Source: UBA2336 sp031395485
GTDB lineage: Bacteria > Bacteroidota > Bacteroidia > Cytophagales > Cyclobacteriaceae
Assembly (NCBI GenBank): GCA_031395485.1
Contig: JANNUS010000011.1
Coordinates: 1 to 64,000, forward strand
DNA length: 64,000 nt
Reading direction: 5' to 3'
The notes beneath the pieces were generated by a model. It ran no database searches. It was not told the origin of the DNA and saw nothing but the letters and a program-made list of their open reading frames with translations. The position numbers were made by a program, and so were the translations under genes. Position 1 is the first letter of the stretch. Each line of letters starts with the position of its first letter. Below, piece by piece: positions 35,001 to 43,112 of the stretch.

Positions 35001-35397
35001 CCTTCGTGGATTTAATTATGCTACATTATTTGGAAACAATGTATTGCTGCTGAATGCTGAGTTTCGTGTACCCATTGTACAAGCGCTTACTAACGGTCGG
35101 ATCTCATCAAATTTTTTCCGCCACCTTCAGTTTATTGCATTTTATGATATCGGTACAAGTTGGTCTGGTAAACCGCCATTCTCTGGCGAAACCAGTGTAA
35201 ATATTGATCGTATTAAAACGCCACCCTTTCAAATTGATATTAAGAATTACTTAAATCCCTGGTTGTATAGTTATGGTGTAGGTATGCGCTCTGTTATGTT
35301 AGGGTATTATTTGAAAATTGATGTGGCATGGCCGGTTGAAAATTATCAGGTAGCAGAAAACCCCGCTTGGTTTTTTACCCTTGGCTTCGATTTCTAA
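32005..35397 (+). CDS. TolB-like beta-propeller protein with C-terminal outer membrane barrel
   Basis: In order: a signal peptide (1-24); a helical domain (about 30-270) resembling a peptidase-MA region but with no HExxH (LTDWFVSGASEYVA occupies that position); a TolB/PD40 propeller (about 285-590); a linker with repeated (I/V)D(S/T)(L/V) units (about 650-690); then a beta-barrel of Omp85/surface-antigen type (about 730-1130) ending in FTLGFDF. The final aromatic residue suits barrel insertion. It is probably in the outer membrane with the propeller in the periplasm; the role is unknown, perhaps export or envelope maintenance. Length is 1130 residues. Confidence 0.8.
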   Translation: MRVTARFFVLGFFVLLFVQFTAHAQRASEVFGKNRIQYRNFEWLYLSGENFDVYYYDGRRGIATEALEYLESEFDRVTDLIGYAPYFKTRVFLYNSLADQMQSNVGLNRNEFNISGEIEYIKPYVEVAHLGTGQEFKQELLFKVSNLMVNEMMFGGNLKEMFQSALLLNLTDWFVSGASEYVARGWTAEMDDYIREIVRTKRIRKISKLTGHEAALVGQSFWNFLAERYGKSSISNILNYTRITRNEEKSILITLGVSYKQVIKEWQQYYLQMQQQVSESYVSPADSTRVRIRHNATTQFTTLKVSPDGRYLAYAENDRGQYVVKVRSIETGKETTILTQGSKVINQEVDYRLPIMGWSDANTLGVIAVSHGSYTFWLYDLSTKTKLPRELDRFNNVRSISFSANGRLAIVSADYEGKNDLYLIASRRDRIRRLTNDIYDDLDPTFIPGTNKIVFSSNRTTDTLRVKGKPSLKELTDKHNLFVFDLDSTKTTVKRITNTISKDYSPIALNDNIFYYLSDQRGVINLFKYDRLTSIYTQVTNFATSIKEFDFNAQNNTFAMIANKKLRDEIYVNHNFDLNRQVFTPPTRRKELQQFRGLKDTRKQDHENKFRSIRDLINARLQSAQLDTAIIQQDDPEAYEYDSTEVLLATDSLMIDSLTIDSLAMNPLMLDTLKIDTVKVDTVKIETVKPKLPEVINTDNYVFEDEAIRKTQPGETFLTRYLKTRDKSRIQGPFPYESRFSADNLITQAVIDPMRGFGISVERQMNDMLENYRLIAGLMTTVDFRNGDFWAEAQYLPHWLDFSVRFDRKGIRWEPFFTSTTFKYSLNKLEIGASLPLSDRARVTFKPFGAFTRSVNLGEANVYPIVPPTTVPVNNFYAGVKSELVYDNSINVGMNIIEGTRGKITFTHYAGLNNPANSFSQISADVRHYQKIYKEIVFAVRGFAGTFYGRSPKQYLLGGMDNWILNKTKYDGTTGSGENNPLGVRTDNQDVLFTEYVTNLRGFNYATLFGNNVLLLNAEFRVPIVQALTNGRISSNFFRHLQFIAFYDIGTSWSGKPPFSGETSVNIDRIKTPPFQIDIKNYLNPWLYSYGVGMRSVMLGYYLKIDVAWPVENYQVAENPAWFFTLGFDF

Positions 35398-35479
35398 AAA
35401 ATTACAAACACAACATTCAACATTGATTGACCATCTTTAAACCTTGAATTTTATACTTTCAATTTTGAATTGATTTCTT

Positions 35480-36358
35480 ATGATAAAATCGATGACCGGT
35501 TTTGGCCAGGTGCAACACGATGACGGCCAAGTGCAAATAAGCGTTGAGGTAAAAAGCTTAAATTCTAAATTTTTAGATTTAGGATTACGGTTTCCTAGAA
35601 TCCTTTCGGAAAAGGAATTGGAACTTCGTAATCTGATAAACGAAAAACTCGAGCGCGGCAAAATATCGGTAGCCATCGAATACCAGCGGCACGGCCAAGC
35701 CGAAGTTAAACAAACGTATAATGAGGCGCTTTTTGTCGCGTACTATAGTCAGCTGAAAAAACTGGCCGATAAGGTGGAGGCTTCTCAAGACAATTTGTTT
35801 GCCACCGCATTGAGCTCTCCGGATGTTATTCAAAATAAGCAGAATGATGAAAGCGCAGGTGATAGCTGGGCAACCATAAGAGATTTCTTACTTCAAGCAT
35901 TGGCGCGCTGCGATGAGTTTAGAAAAGCAGAAGGGAAGGTTTTGGAATTAAAACTGATCGAATACATTCAGGCAATTCGGGGAGCGCTAAAAAAGGTAGA
36001 GGAACTTGACCCAAAGCGTGTTGAACGAATCAGAGAAAAATTGAAAGGCGGTGTCGTTTCTTTTTTGGGTGAAGAAGGATACGATACCAACCGATTAGAG
36101 CAGGAAATCATCTTTTATATCGAAAAGCTCGACATCCATGAAGAGCGTGTAAGGCTTAAAACTCATCTCGATTATTTTTTGCAGATTTTGGCCGAACCTC
36201 AATCAGGCGGAAAGAAGCTCGGTTTCATTTCGCAAGAGATCGGCCGGGAGATTAACACCATCGGCTCGAAAGCAAACGATGCCGAAATTCAAAAGCATGT
36301 AGTTTCAATGAAGGAGGAGTTGGAGAAAATTAAGGAACAGCTGAATAACGTTCTTTAA
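35480..36358 (+). CDS. YicC/YloC family endoribonuclease
   Basis: The 292 residues start MIKSMTGFGQ, the unmistakable YicC opening, with EVKSLNSKFLDLGLRFPR next and, at the end, KKLGFISQEIGREINTIGSKANDAEIQ-type sequence (DUF1732), where the acidic/amide residues lie. YicC-like proteins are RNA endonucleases linked to RNA turnover. Here it follows the barrel protein after 82 bases. A palindromic repeat element lies just after its stop. Confidence 0.93.
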   Translation: MIKSMTGFGQVQHDDGQVQISVEVKSLNSKFLDLGLRFPRILSEKELELRNLINEKLERGKISVAIEYQRHGQAEVKQTYNEALFVAYYSQLKKLADKVEASQDNLFATALSSPDVIQNKQNDESAGDSWATIRDFLLQALARCDEFRKAEGKVLELKLIEYIQAIRGALKKVEELDPKRVERIREKLKGGVVSFLGEEGYDTNRLEQEIIFYIEKLDIHEERVRLKTHLDYFLQILAEPQSGGKKLGFISQEIGREINTIGSKANDAEIQKHVVSMKEELEKIKEQLNNVL

Positions 36359-36362
36359 TTTT

Positions 36363-36472
36363 CCCGTCACTTCGCAGGGAGGCACGACCGGAGAAGTCTC
36401 CTTTAGTAAATAAGCAAGAATACTTACCCGACTCAACAGGGAAATTTTTCCGTTGTGCTGCGAAATGACGGT
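36363..36472. repeat. nested palindromic (REP-like) element
   Basis: CCGTCACTTCGCAG (36364-36377) pairs with CTGCGAAATGACGG (36458-36471) at 13 of 14 positions. Inside lie smaller inverted segments (GGAGAAGTCTCC; GGGAAATTTTTCC). It sits in the intergenic space between convergent yicC and dedA genes and may act as a bidirectional terminator or an interspersed repeat. Only one full copy is in the window. Confidence 0.6.
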
Positions 36473-36516
36473 GAGGGAGAATGATGCATCAACGCTTTGG
36501 GTTGAACCATGACAAG

Positions 36517-37167
36517 TTATATATTCTTCGATTTCCTTTTCGAGCGATACATTTCAATAAAGGGAGGAAGCATGGAGACTAAAATGATCGTGAGTATCAC
36601 GTATGTAAAATTATTTTTAATAAGGGGAATGCTTCCAAAGAAGAACCCCAGAAAAAGAAAACTTGTAACCCATGCAAACCCACCCACAACATTGTAGGTC
36701 GCAAATTTTTTGTAGCTCATCGTACCAATACCAGCCACAAACGGAGCGAATGTTCGAATGATGGGAATGAATCGCGCATAGATGATGGTTTTACCACCAT
36801 GTTTAATATAGAAATCTTGTGTTTTATTCAGGTATTCTGCTTTTAGAAATTTATAGTGGCCACTAAAAGCTTTGGCGCCAACATATTTACCAACATGGTA
36901 GTTAACCAAATCACCCAAAATAGCAGCGGCAATGAGCAGTATCCACAGCAGCACAATACTGAGGGAGGTTTCGGGTTTAGCGATAACGGCACCGGCTGCA
37001 AACAACAATGAATCGCCCGGTAATATGGGTGTTACAACCAGACCGGTTTCGGCAAAAATTATCAAAAAAAGAATAAGGTAGGTCCATGTTTGGTAATCGT
37101 TTACAATTTCTACCAGATGCTGGTCGATGTGTAATACGAAGTCGAACAGTGATTTGATTAATTCCAT
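36517..37167 (-). CDS. DedA family membrane protein
   Basis: The 216-residue protein has the DedA (SNARE-associated/VTT) arrangement. FAETGLVVTPILPGDSLLF in the first third and GGKTIIYARFIPIIRTFAPFVAG in the middle carry the conserved glycine, proline and arginine residues. About five membrane segments are evident. Such proteins support lipid recycling (undecaprenyl-phosphate or phospholipid flipping) and pH homeostasis. ATG 37167 (MELIKSLFDF) is preferred over one eight codons earlier. It diverges from the START-like gene. Confidence 0.9.
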   Translation of the reverse strand: MELIKSLFDFVLHIDQHLVEIVNDYQTWTYLILFLIIFAETGLVVTPILPGDSLLFAAGAVIAKPETSLSIVLLWILLIAAAILGDLVNYHVGKYVGAKAFSGHYKFLKAEYLNKTQDFYIKHGGKTIIYARFIPIIRTFAPFVAGIGTMSYKKFATYNVVGGFAWVTSFLFLGFFFGSIPLIKNNFTYVILTIILVSMLPPFIEMYRSKRKSKNI

Positions 37168-37220
37168 CTGCGTGTAAAATAGGCAGCGCAAAAGTAATCA
37201 AGTATCTTAGCAACATAGAT

Positions 37221-37601
37221 ATGAAGGACTTTAAAAAATATTATATAATTCCAGCACCCCCCGAAGAGGTGTATCTGGCTCTTACCCTTGAAGCTACCAT
37301 TCAACTTTGGTCGGGTGAAAAAGCAGAAATGAGTGCCGAAGTTGGGTCTGAATTTTCGCTGTGGGATGGAAGCATCGTTGGCAAAAACCTTGAATTTGAA
37401 ACGAGTACAAAAATTGTACAGCAATGGTATTTTGGCGAGCAGGCAGAAGAATCGATCGTTACTATTAAACTTCACCCCCACACCCAGGGCACATCGGTAG
37501 AATTACGCCATAGCAATATTCCCGATGCTGATTATGATGAAATTACGGAAGGTTGGAATACGATTTACTTTGGGTCGTTGCAGGAGTTTTATGCAGAATA
37601 A
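37221..37601 (+). CDS. START/SRPBCC-like (AHSA1-type) domain protein
   Basis: The 126 residues cover a single SRPBCC fold. The IPAPPEEVYLALT opening, the LWSGEKAEMSAEVGSEFSLWDG segment and VQQWYFG fit AHSA1-type members, and it ends with the long C-terminal helix TEGWNTIYFGSLQEF. Members bind hydrophobic ligands or co-chaperone clients; no ligand can be inferred. It is transcribed alone between dedA and the permease gene. ATG directly follows a short A/T-rich leader. Confidence 0.82.
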   Translation: MKDFKKYYIIPAPPEEVYLALTLEATIQLWSGEKAEMSAEVGSEFSLWDGSIVGKNLEFETSTKIVQQWYFGEQAEESIVTIKLHPHTQGTSVELRHSNIPDADYDEITEGWNTIYFGSLQEFYAE

Positions 37602-37709
37602 GTTTTCAACCGTTATTCTGTAACTATTCTACCAAATATCAGTATAGATAGATGTTATGCAACGTATTGCGTACAAGAGAGTCTTTTGCCCGACTAACCT
37701 TATCGACTC

Positions 37710-40064
37710 ATGTTTAAGCACAACATCATTCTGATTTATCGCAATTTTTTACGCGCTAAGGGTTTTTTTCTGATCAATCTTTTTGGCCTTTCCACTGGAT
37801 TAGCCTGTACACTGCTCATTTATTTATGGGTAACGGATGAAATCAGTATGGACAAATTTAATGAGCGTGACAGCCAATTGTTTCAGGTTATGGAGCACCA
37901 GCAATATGCCGATCACATTATGACGACCAGTTCAACACCAGGAATTTTAGCGGAAGCGCTAAAAGAAGAAATACCCGAAGTAGAGTATGCTGCTACCACT
38001 ACGTGGATAAGTCCTTTCACGCTTTCTATCAAAGAAAATAATGTAAAAGCTGACGGATACTATGTAGGGGCAGATTTTTTTAATGTCTTCTCGTATCCGC
38101 TGATTCAGGGAAATCCGGACAAGGTATTGACCGATAAAACTGCCATTGTTATCTCACGTGCGCTAGCAAAAAAATTATTTTCAACAGAAGACAATGTAAT
38201 AGGAAAGACGGTTGAGTTGCAACATGAAAAATCATTTCAGGTTACGGGTGTTTTTGATAAAGTAGCAGCATCGTCTCAACAATTTGATTTTGTTTTATCG
38301 TTCGAAGAATTTAAATCAGAAAATGAGTGGGTAAAGGAATGGGGAAACAACGGCCCACCAACCTATATAATCTTACGAGCGGAAAGCAACGCTGCCGATG
38401 TGAATGCCAAAATAAAGGACTTTGTGAAAGTGAGAAATGAAGAATCAAATGTGTCTTTGTTTTTAAGCGCGTATTCCGGGCGATACTTACATGGTCGATA
38501 TGAAAACGGAAAACCTGCCGGTGGGCGAATTGAATATGTACAATTGTTCTCCATCATTGCGGTGTTTATTTTGTTAATAGCCTGTATTAATTTCATGAAC
38601 CTTTCTACGGCAAGAGCATCGCGCAAAGCAAAGGAAGTGGGGATTAAAAAATCTATTGGGGCTCAGCGGGGTTCACTTATAATTCAGTACATCAGCGAAT
38701 CAATGATCACCTCTGTGTTTTCATTGATTGTTGCGGTCGCAGCAGTATACATCCTGCTCCCAGCTTTCAATCTGCTAACGGATAAGCATATCATATTTTC
38801 ATTGGCGAATCCTCAAATGCTTTTGTGGCTTTCAGGTATTACAATCTTTACCGGACTACTGGCTGGAAGCTACCCAGCGATTTTCCTTTCGGGATTTAAG
38901 CCAGCTACTGTACTGAAGGGTGAACTCAGAGGTTCCTGGGGCGAGCTGTGGGCGCGCAAAGGGCTTGTTGTGTTTCAATTTTTCCTTTCCGTGATTCTCA
39001 TTGTATCGGTGTTGGTAATTTATAAGCAGATAGAGTTTGTTCAAACCAAAAATTTAGGATACAAAAAAGACAATCTCATCCGAATTGCAATGGAAGGTAA
39101 ACTGGAAACATCACTGGAAACATTTCTGACTGAGGTAAAGAGAGTCCCGGGCGTTATTAATGCATCCAGCATGGGGCATAGCCTGCTTGGGCGCAATAAT
39201 AACACAAGTGGATTGGAGTGGGAGGGGAAAAATCCGAAAGACGAAATTTTATTCGAGAATATTCGGGTGAATTATGATATGATTGAAACGCTGGGGGTGG
39301 AGTTTGTAGAAGGTCGGTCATTCTCGCGAGATCATCGTACAGATACCTCTGCAATTATTTTAAATGAAGCCGGTATTCGGGTGATGGGGTTGAAAGATCC
39401 TATTGGAAAAGTGATTAGACTTTGGGATGAGTATAATCTGGAGATTATAGGAGTCGTGAAGGATTTTCATTTTCAATCTCTGCACGATGTGGTGAACCCG
39501 TTATTCTTTGTGCTAAATCAAGAAAATACTTGGAACGTGATGATCCGGTTGGAAGGAGGAAAGGAGATGGAAACAATAAAATCACTGGGCGAACTTTATA
39601 CCACGTTTAACCCCGGATTTACATTTGAATATACATTTCAAGATGTAGAATATGCCCGTCAGTATTCAGCCGAACAACGCGTAGCTTCGCTGTCGGGCTA
39701 TTTTGCCATGTTTGCTATACTCATTTCTTGCCTTGGCCTTTTTGGGTTGGCTGCGTTTACAGCCGAACGGAGACTTAAAGAAATTGGAATACGTAAAGCA
39801 TTAGGATCTTCATCTGCCAATATTGTTGTATTACTATCGGGCGATTTTACCCGCATGGTGTTGCTCTCTATTGCCTTGGGGTTACCGACAAGCTATTGGT
39901 TGCTGAATCAATGGTTGGAGCGATTTGCTTTTCATATAGAGTTAACCGTTTGGTATTTTGTAATAGCAGGGTTAATCGCATTGCTTATTGCGTGGCTCAC
40001 GGTAGCTTCGCAAGCTATGCGTGCAGCGAATGTAAATCCTGTTGACTGCCTTCGGTCAGAGTAA
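37710..40064 (+). CDS. ABC transporter permease, FtsX/MacB type with two FtsX domains
   Basis: 784 residues. An N-terminal helix (about 20-42) and a MacB-like periplasmic core (about 45-245) are followed by a three-helix FtsX domain (about 280-400; LSTARASRKAKEVGIKKSIGAQRGSL). A second extracytoplasmic core (about 430-650) and a second FtsX domain (AAFTAERRLKEIGIRKALGSS) with a C-terminal NPVDCLRSE end complete it. This duplicated layout is common in Bacteroidota and usually works with a separate ATPase, which is not encoded nearby. It may couple to export or envelope signalling; the substrate is unknown. Confidence 0.9.
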   Translation: MFKHNIILIYRNFLRAKGFFLINLFGLSTGLACTLLIYLWVTDEISMDKFNERDSQLFQVMEHQQYADHIMTTSSTPGILAEALKEEIPEVEYAATTTWISPFTLSIKENNVKADGYYVGADFFNVFSYPLIQGNPDKVLTDKTAIVISRALAKKLFSTEDNVIGKTVELQHEKSFQVTGVFDKVAASSQQFDFVLSFEEFKSENEWVKEWGNNGPPTYIILRAESNAADVNAKIKDFVKVRNEESNVSLFLSAYSGRYLHGRYENGKPAGGRIEYVQLFSIIAVFILLIACINFMNLSTARASRKAKEVGIKKSIGAQRGSLIIQYISESMITSVFSLIVAVAAVYILLPAFNLLTDKHIIFSLANPQMLLWLSGITIFTGLLAGSYPAIFLSGFKPATVLKGELRGSWGELWARKGLVVFQFFLSVILIVSVLVIYKQIEFVQTKNLGYKKDNLIRIAMEGKLETSLETFLTEVKRVPGVINASSMGHSLLGRNNNTSGLEWEGKNPKDEILFENIRVNYDMIETLGVEFVEGRSFSRDHRTDTSAIILNEAGIRVMGLKDPIGKVIRLWDEYNLEIIGVVKDFHFQSLHDVVNPLFFVLNQENTWNVMIRLEGGKEMETIKSLGELYTTFNPGFTFEYTFQDVEYARQYSAEQRVASLSGYFAMFAILISCLGLFGLAAFTAERRLKEIGIRKALGSSSANIVVLLSGDFTRMVLLSIALGLPTSYWLLNQWLERFAFHIELTVWYFVIAGLIALLIAWLTVASQAMRAANVNPVDCLRSE

Positions 40065-40071
40065 TAAGAAC

Positions 40072-40118
40072 TGTACACTTATGATCAGTTAAGTGTACAC
40101 ATTTGCAACACTTTTTTT
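40072..40118 (+). terminator. possible terminator after the permease gene
   Basis: TGTACACTT (40072-40080) and AAGTGTACA (40091-40099) form a 9-bp stem with a 10-base loop. A run of seven T bases ends at 40118, but 12 bases separate stem and run, so it is not a textbook terminator. Confidence 0.4.
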
Positions 40119-40198
40119 AGCAATTCCCTTAATTCTTAATAGGCACAAGGCTTATGCGTTGGCCAGCCATTTGCAGGTGGGTGTGTAAACTTATTACG

Positions 40199-40390
40199 AT
40201 GAGAATATTTATCGCCCTTAGCCTTTGGTTTTTATTGCTGGTATTTTGTTGGCCAATTGCCTTCGCTATGCTGATTGTTTTTCCGTTTGTGTGGTTAATC
40301 CTACTTCCCTTCCGCGTTGTCGGATTCACGCTGGATCTGGTTTTTAGATTGATTGGAAATATTTTTTTATTTCCGTTTAAACAACGGTAA
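40199..40390 (+). CDS. small hydrophobic membrane protein
   Basis: This is a 63-residue protein, mostly hydrophobic, with two likely membrane segments (about 3-33 and 38-56) and a basic end (FKQR). From ATG 40199 the sequence MRIFIALSLWFLLLVFCWPIA looks like a membrane anchor; 15 codons upstream in the same frame are less plausible. I do not recognise a function. It lies between the permease gene and a convergent DoxX gene, and its coding nature rests on composition alone. Confidence 0.5.
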   Translation: MRIFIALSLWFLLLVFCWPIAFAMLIVFPFVWLILLPFRVVGFTLDLVFRLIGNIFLFPFKQR

Positions 40391-40419
40391 ACTCCTTGTC
40401 ATTTAATTTGCCAGCTATA

Positions 40420-40815
40420 TCAAGTTTTTTTTGTCAGCCCATTCGGGAACAGCATGGTTAATAATGAAAAAATTAGTAAAAAATTAAACTCAACACCATT
40501 TCTTCCTCCGCCCACAACAAACCACCCTTCTTGATAGTGCACCATGATAATGCCCATCACGAGTATGAAAATATTTGCAAGTGCGACAGGTTTCAAATAT
40601 TTATTGAGCAGTAACAACGGTACAGAGAAAAGGTGGGTTAGTTTTATTGCCCATGCTATGTACAACCCAAAGGGGGCAAAGCCAACACTGTTCAGGTACA
40701 AGTTTCCAAAGTCGTTTACAGAACCTTCTAAAATAGTTGGGATGCTGTGCATACCTAAGATGATAGCAACGGCAAAGCGTAATAGAAAAGTGGAGCTATT
40801 GATGTTCTCTTTCAT
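40420..40815 (-). CDS. DoxX family membrane protein
   Basis: The 131 residues contain four hydrophobic helices. LLRFAVAIILGMHSIPTILEG at the N-terminus corresponds to the DoxX R-x-x-hydrophobic...G-x-x-H opening, and EFNFLLIFSLLTMLF near the end matches the last helix. DoxX-like proteins accompany redox or stress functions, but their activity is not well defined. The gene is convergent with the small membrane protein and about 30 bases downstream of the arginase-fold gene, so it may be co-transcribed with it. Confidence 0.78.
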   Translation of the reverse strand: MKENINSSTFLLRFAVAIILGMHSIPTILEGSVNDFGNLYLNSVGFAPFGLYIAWAIKLTHLFSVPLLLLNKYLKPVALANIFILVMGIIMVHYQEGWFVVGGGRNGVEFNFLLIFSLLTMLFPNGLTKKT

Positions 40816-40847
40816 TATCTAATTTTAGGATACGGTTTTTTTTCAAG

Positions 40848-42008
40848 CTACATTAATTTGGCCAATGTACTAATATACCGTTCGGGAACATCACCTTTGG
40901 TTGCCAGTTGATAATCGCTGTAGCTGCACGGTACAATGCTGTTGCGTGAATACTTTTCACGGCCCGTGGGGTAGGGCACTTCCATCCACCACTTTTCGCT
41001 GATTTTACTTTTATAAAATGCAATAGTCTTTGGTTCGCCATTTAGTGCTACCAGGTATTTCATAAAATCATTGCTTCGAAAATTTTGTTCGTTTTTACGA
41101 TGGTAGTAGCCTTCTATAAAATACCAAATCATGGTAGAGATTACGGTGGCAGTTTTTTTACTTTCGTCATCTTTTTGCGGATTGTATTCATAAAAACCAA
41201 TCGAGCTAAGTTTTTCATTTAAGCCGGCATACCAGCAAATCTGGCAAGCTTCTTCACCGGTTAAGCCGAAGGGCTGAGTGTTTGCATTGCCCGGGGCATC
41301 GGATGAACGAATGGCGGTAATATCAAACGAAAGCATATCGGCATTTCGAATCGTGGGTTCCATCTCTTGTAATCCCGTTCGCATTTGCCCAACACGAAAA
41401 GCTTCAAAGTATAGTTTTTCTAAAATGGATACCGACAGTGGATCGATCAGGTAACTCTGGTAGGCAAGGTGCGTATAGCTGAAAAGAAAATTAGGTTCGT
41501 GTAATAGTATTTTATGAATGTGCTGTTGATTGTTAGCGGATTCATTTTTGTCTTCCAGATCCAGGAAGGCATCAACATTCAGCAGACTTACAAGTTTGTT
41601 CATCGTTTCATAACCGCAATACTGGCCATAATCAAGATCGTGCGTGCCTCCAAGCAAAACGGGCAACACATTGCTTTCTAACAGCATGCGGCACACCTCA
41701 CTAATGCGCACGTATGTTTCTTCTAGATCATTCCCCGGATTTAAATTTCCCAGATCAATAATGCGGTAACTACCATTTCCCTTTTTCAGGTTGTATAATT
41801 TCTTACGAATCTCATCGGGGCCTTCGGATGACCCTTGGTTAAGTACAGTCCCGCGGGCTTCTTTTATTCCAAAGATTGCAAGGTGAGCATCTTTATAGGC
41901 CGGCATTTTATCACCGAAAATGCGAATGTTTTTATAGAAGGATGAAGGAGAAGATATGTCAGAGTAAACAGAATCGTCAATCGGGGAAAACAGAATGGTA
42001 AGATCCAT
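40848..42008 (-). CDS. arginase/formimidoylglutamase fold protein with altered metal ligands
   Basis: The ureohydrolase fold is recognisable from GSSEGPDEIRKKLYNL (59-74), VLLGGTHDLDYGQ (117-129), LLNVDAFLDLED (142-153) and MLSFDITAIRSSDAPG (225-240). In active enzymes the equivalents are GGDHS, DAHxD and SFDxD, which bind two Mn ions. Here Asp becomes Thr122, His becomes Phe148 and Asp becomes Thr231, while His123, Asp146, Asp150 and Asp229 remain. The protein probably binds metal poorly or differently and may not be a ureohydrolase. The 386 residues include a ~40-residue N-terminal extension and a ~90-residue C-terminal extension beyond the arginase core. Confidence 0.82.
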   Translation of the reverse strand: MDLTILFSPIDDSVYSDISSPSSFYKNIRIFGDKMPAYKDAHLAIFGIKEARGTVLNQGSSEGPDEIRKKLYNLKKGNGSYRIIDLGNLNPGNDLEETYVRISEVCRMLLESNVLPVLLGGTHDLDYGQYCGYETMNKLVSLLNVDAFLDLEDKNESANNQQHIHKILLHEPNFLFSYTHLAYQSYLIDPLSVSILEKLYFEAFRVGQMRTGLQEMEPTIRNADMLSFDITAIRSSDAPGNANTQPFGLTGEEACQICWYAGLNEKLSSIGFYEYNPQKDDESKKTATVISTMIWYFIEGYYHRKNEQNFRSNDFMKYLVALNGEPKTIAFYKSKISEKWWMEVPYPTGREKYSRNSIVPCSYSDYQLATKGDVPERYISTLAKLM

Positions 42009-42051
42009 GGTAGCAGTTTATACAAAGCTATCACTGCTATTGAGTTTTTGA

Positions 42052-42255
42052 TTAAGGACGCTGAAAATATTTTGCAATATCCCGTATCGTACTATCCCAC
42101 CAAGGCTCAATCTTTAAAAACCTTCTTCTTGCAATAACTGCTAAGGAGCCAAGAAGTAGCACTATTAATCCATATAAGGTAACATGGTATACTTGCAAAA
42201 GCCTGCCAACAATAAGTATTGCTATAAGAGATATAATAAAGAAAGCTCTTGTCAT
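42052..42255 (-). CDS. small two-helix membrane protein
   Basis: This is a 67-residue protein from ATG 42255 (MTRAFFIISLIAILIVGRLL), with two membrane segments (about 4-20 and 25-42) followed by a basic loop (IARRRFLKIEP) and a short polar tail. The function is unknown. It lies 37 bases beyond the superoxide dismutase stop on the same strand. The longer open frame would overlap the dismutase and was trimmed. Its composition supports a real small protein, without family evidence. Confidence 0.5.
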   Translation of the reverse strand: MTRAFFIISLIAILIVGRLLQVYHVTLYGLIVLLLGSLAVIARRRFLKIEPWWDSTIRDIAKYFQRP

Positions 42256-42292
42256 TTCAAAAAAATTATATTCACTATTATATTTAAGAGTC

Positions 42293-43024
42293 CTACGAAA
42301 GTCTCTTCGCAACAGCATCCCAGTTCACTACATTCCACCAGTTGGCTATATATTCGTTGCGTTTGTTTTGATATTTTAAATAATAAGCATGCTCCCACAC
42401 ATCTAACCCAAGCAACGGGATTCCTTTTAGACTAGAGTCGTCCATCATTGGATTGTCTTGATTGGGTGTAGAACCTATTTTTAATTTTCCGTTATCCGAA
42501 ACAAGCCACACCCAGCCAGATCCAAAGCGTGCTTTGGCAGCTTGTGTAAATTGTTCTTTAAATTTTTCGAGCGATTCAAACGATCCGTTAATAGCCTCTG
42601 CAATTTTTCCGGCAGGAATGCCGCCATCAGAAGGCTTCATGACCATCCAAAAGAAATTATGGTTCCAGGCACCACCGCTATTATTACGCGCTTTGGCCGA
42701 AAGTTTAGAAGCATTCGTAAAAAAATCCGATTCAGTTTGGTGCAAAATATTTTCTGCTACAATAGCATCGTTCACATTTTTAATATATGCGGCATGGTGT
42801 TTTGAATAGTGTATGTCCATGGTCATGGCATCGATGCTTGGCTCCAATGCCTCCTTAGCATAGGGCAAGGGAAGTTGGGCGAATTGAAAAGCAGAATTGA
42901 ATGGCTGAGCTTGCGTTGCCGGTGAGCACGCTCCTTCCGCAATCAAAGATGACCCAGCCACAGTAGCGAGTGTTATCTTCAAGGAATCGCCAATAAATTT
43001 TCTTCTTGTTGTTTTCATGGGCAT
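42293..43024 (-). CDS. superoxide dismutase (Fe/Mn), exported
   Basis: It converts superoxide to hydrogen peroxide and oxygen. HYSKHHAAYIKNVN and, near the end, LGLDVWEHAYYLKYQNKR supply the four metal ligands (two His, then Asp and His); WNHNFFW holds another conserved histidine. Unlike cytoplasmic SodA/SodB (about 200 residues), it has a 43-residue N-terminal extension with a twin-arginine signal (TTRRKFIGD) followed by a hydrophobic stretch, so it is expected to be exported folded. A Cys in EGACS could be a lipidation site. ATG 43018 is an equally possible start. Confidence 0.93.
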   Translation of the reverse strand: MPMKTTRRKFIGDSLKITLATVAGSSLIAEGACSPATQAQPFNSAFQFAQLPLPYAKEALEPSIDAMTMDIHYSKHHAAYIKNVNDAIVAENILHQTESDFFTNASKLSAKARNNSGGAWNHNFFWMVMKPSDGGIPAGKIAEAINGSFESLEKFKEQFTQAAKARFGSGWVWLVSDNGKLKIGSTPNQDNPMMDDSSLKGIPLLGLDVWEHAYYLKYQNKRNEYIANWWNVVNWDAVAKRLS

Positions 43025-43112
43025 TGAATTTTAAACCCGCACGCAAAGTGAGGTATGGGTGAGGCCAATTTACCCAAAAATAAGTAGCTTGCAGTAACCA
43101 ACTATCCGTGTT

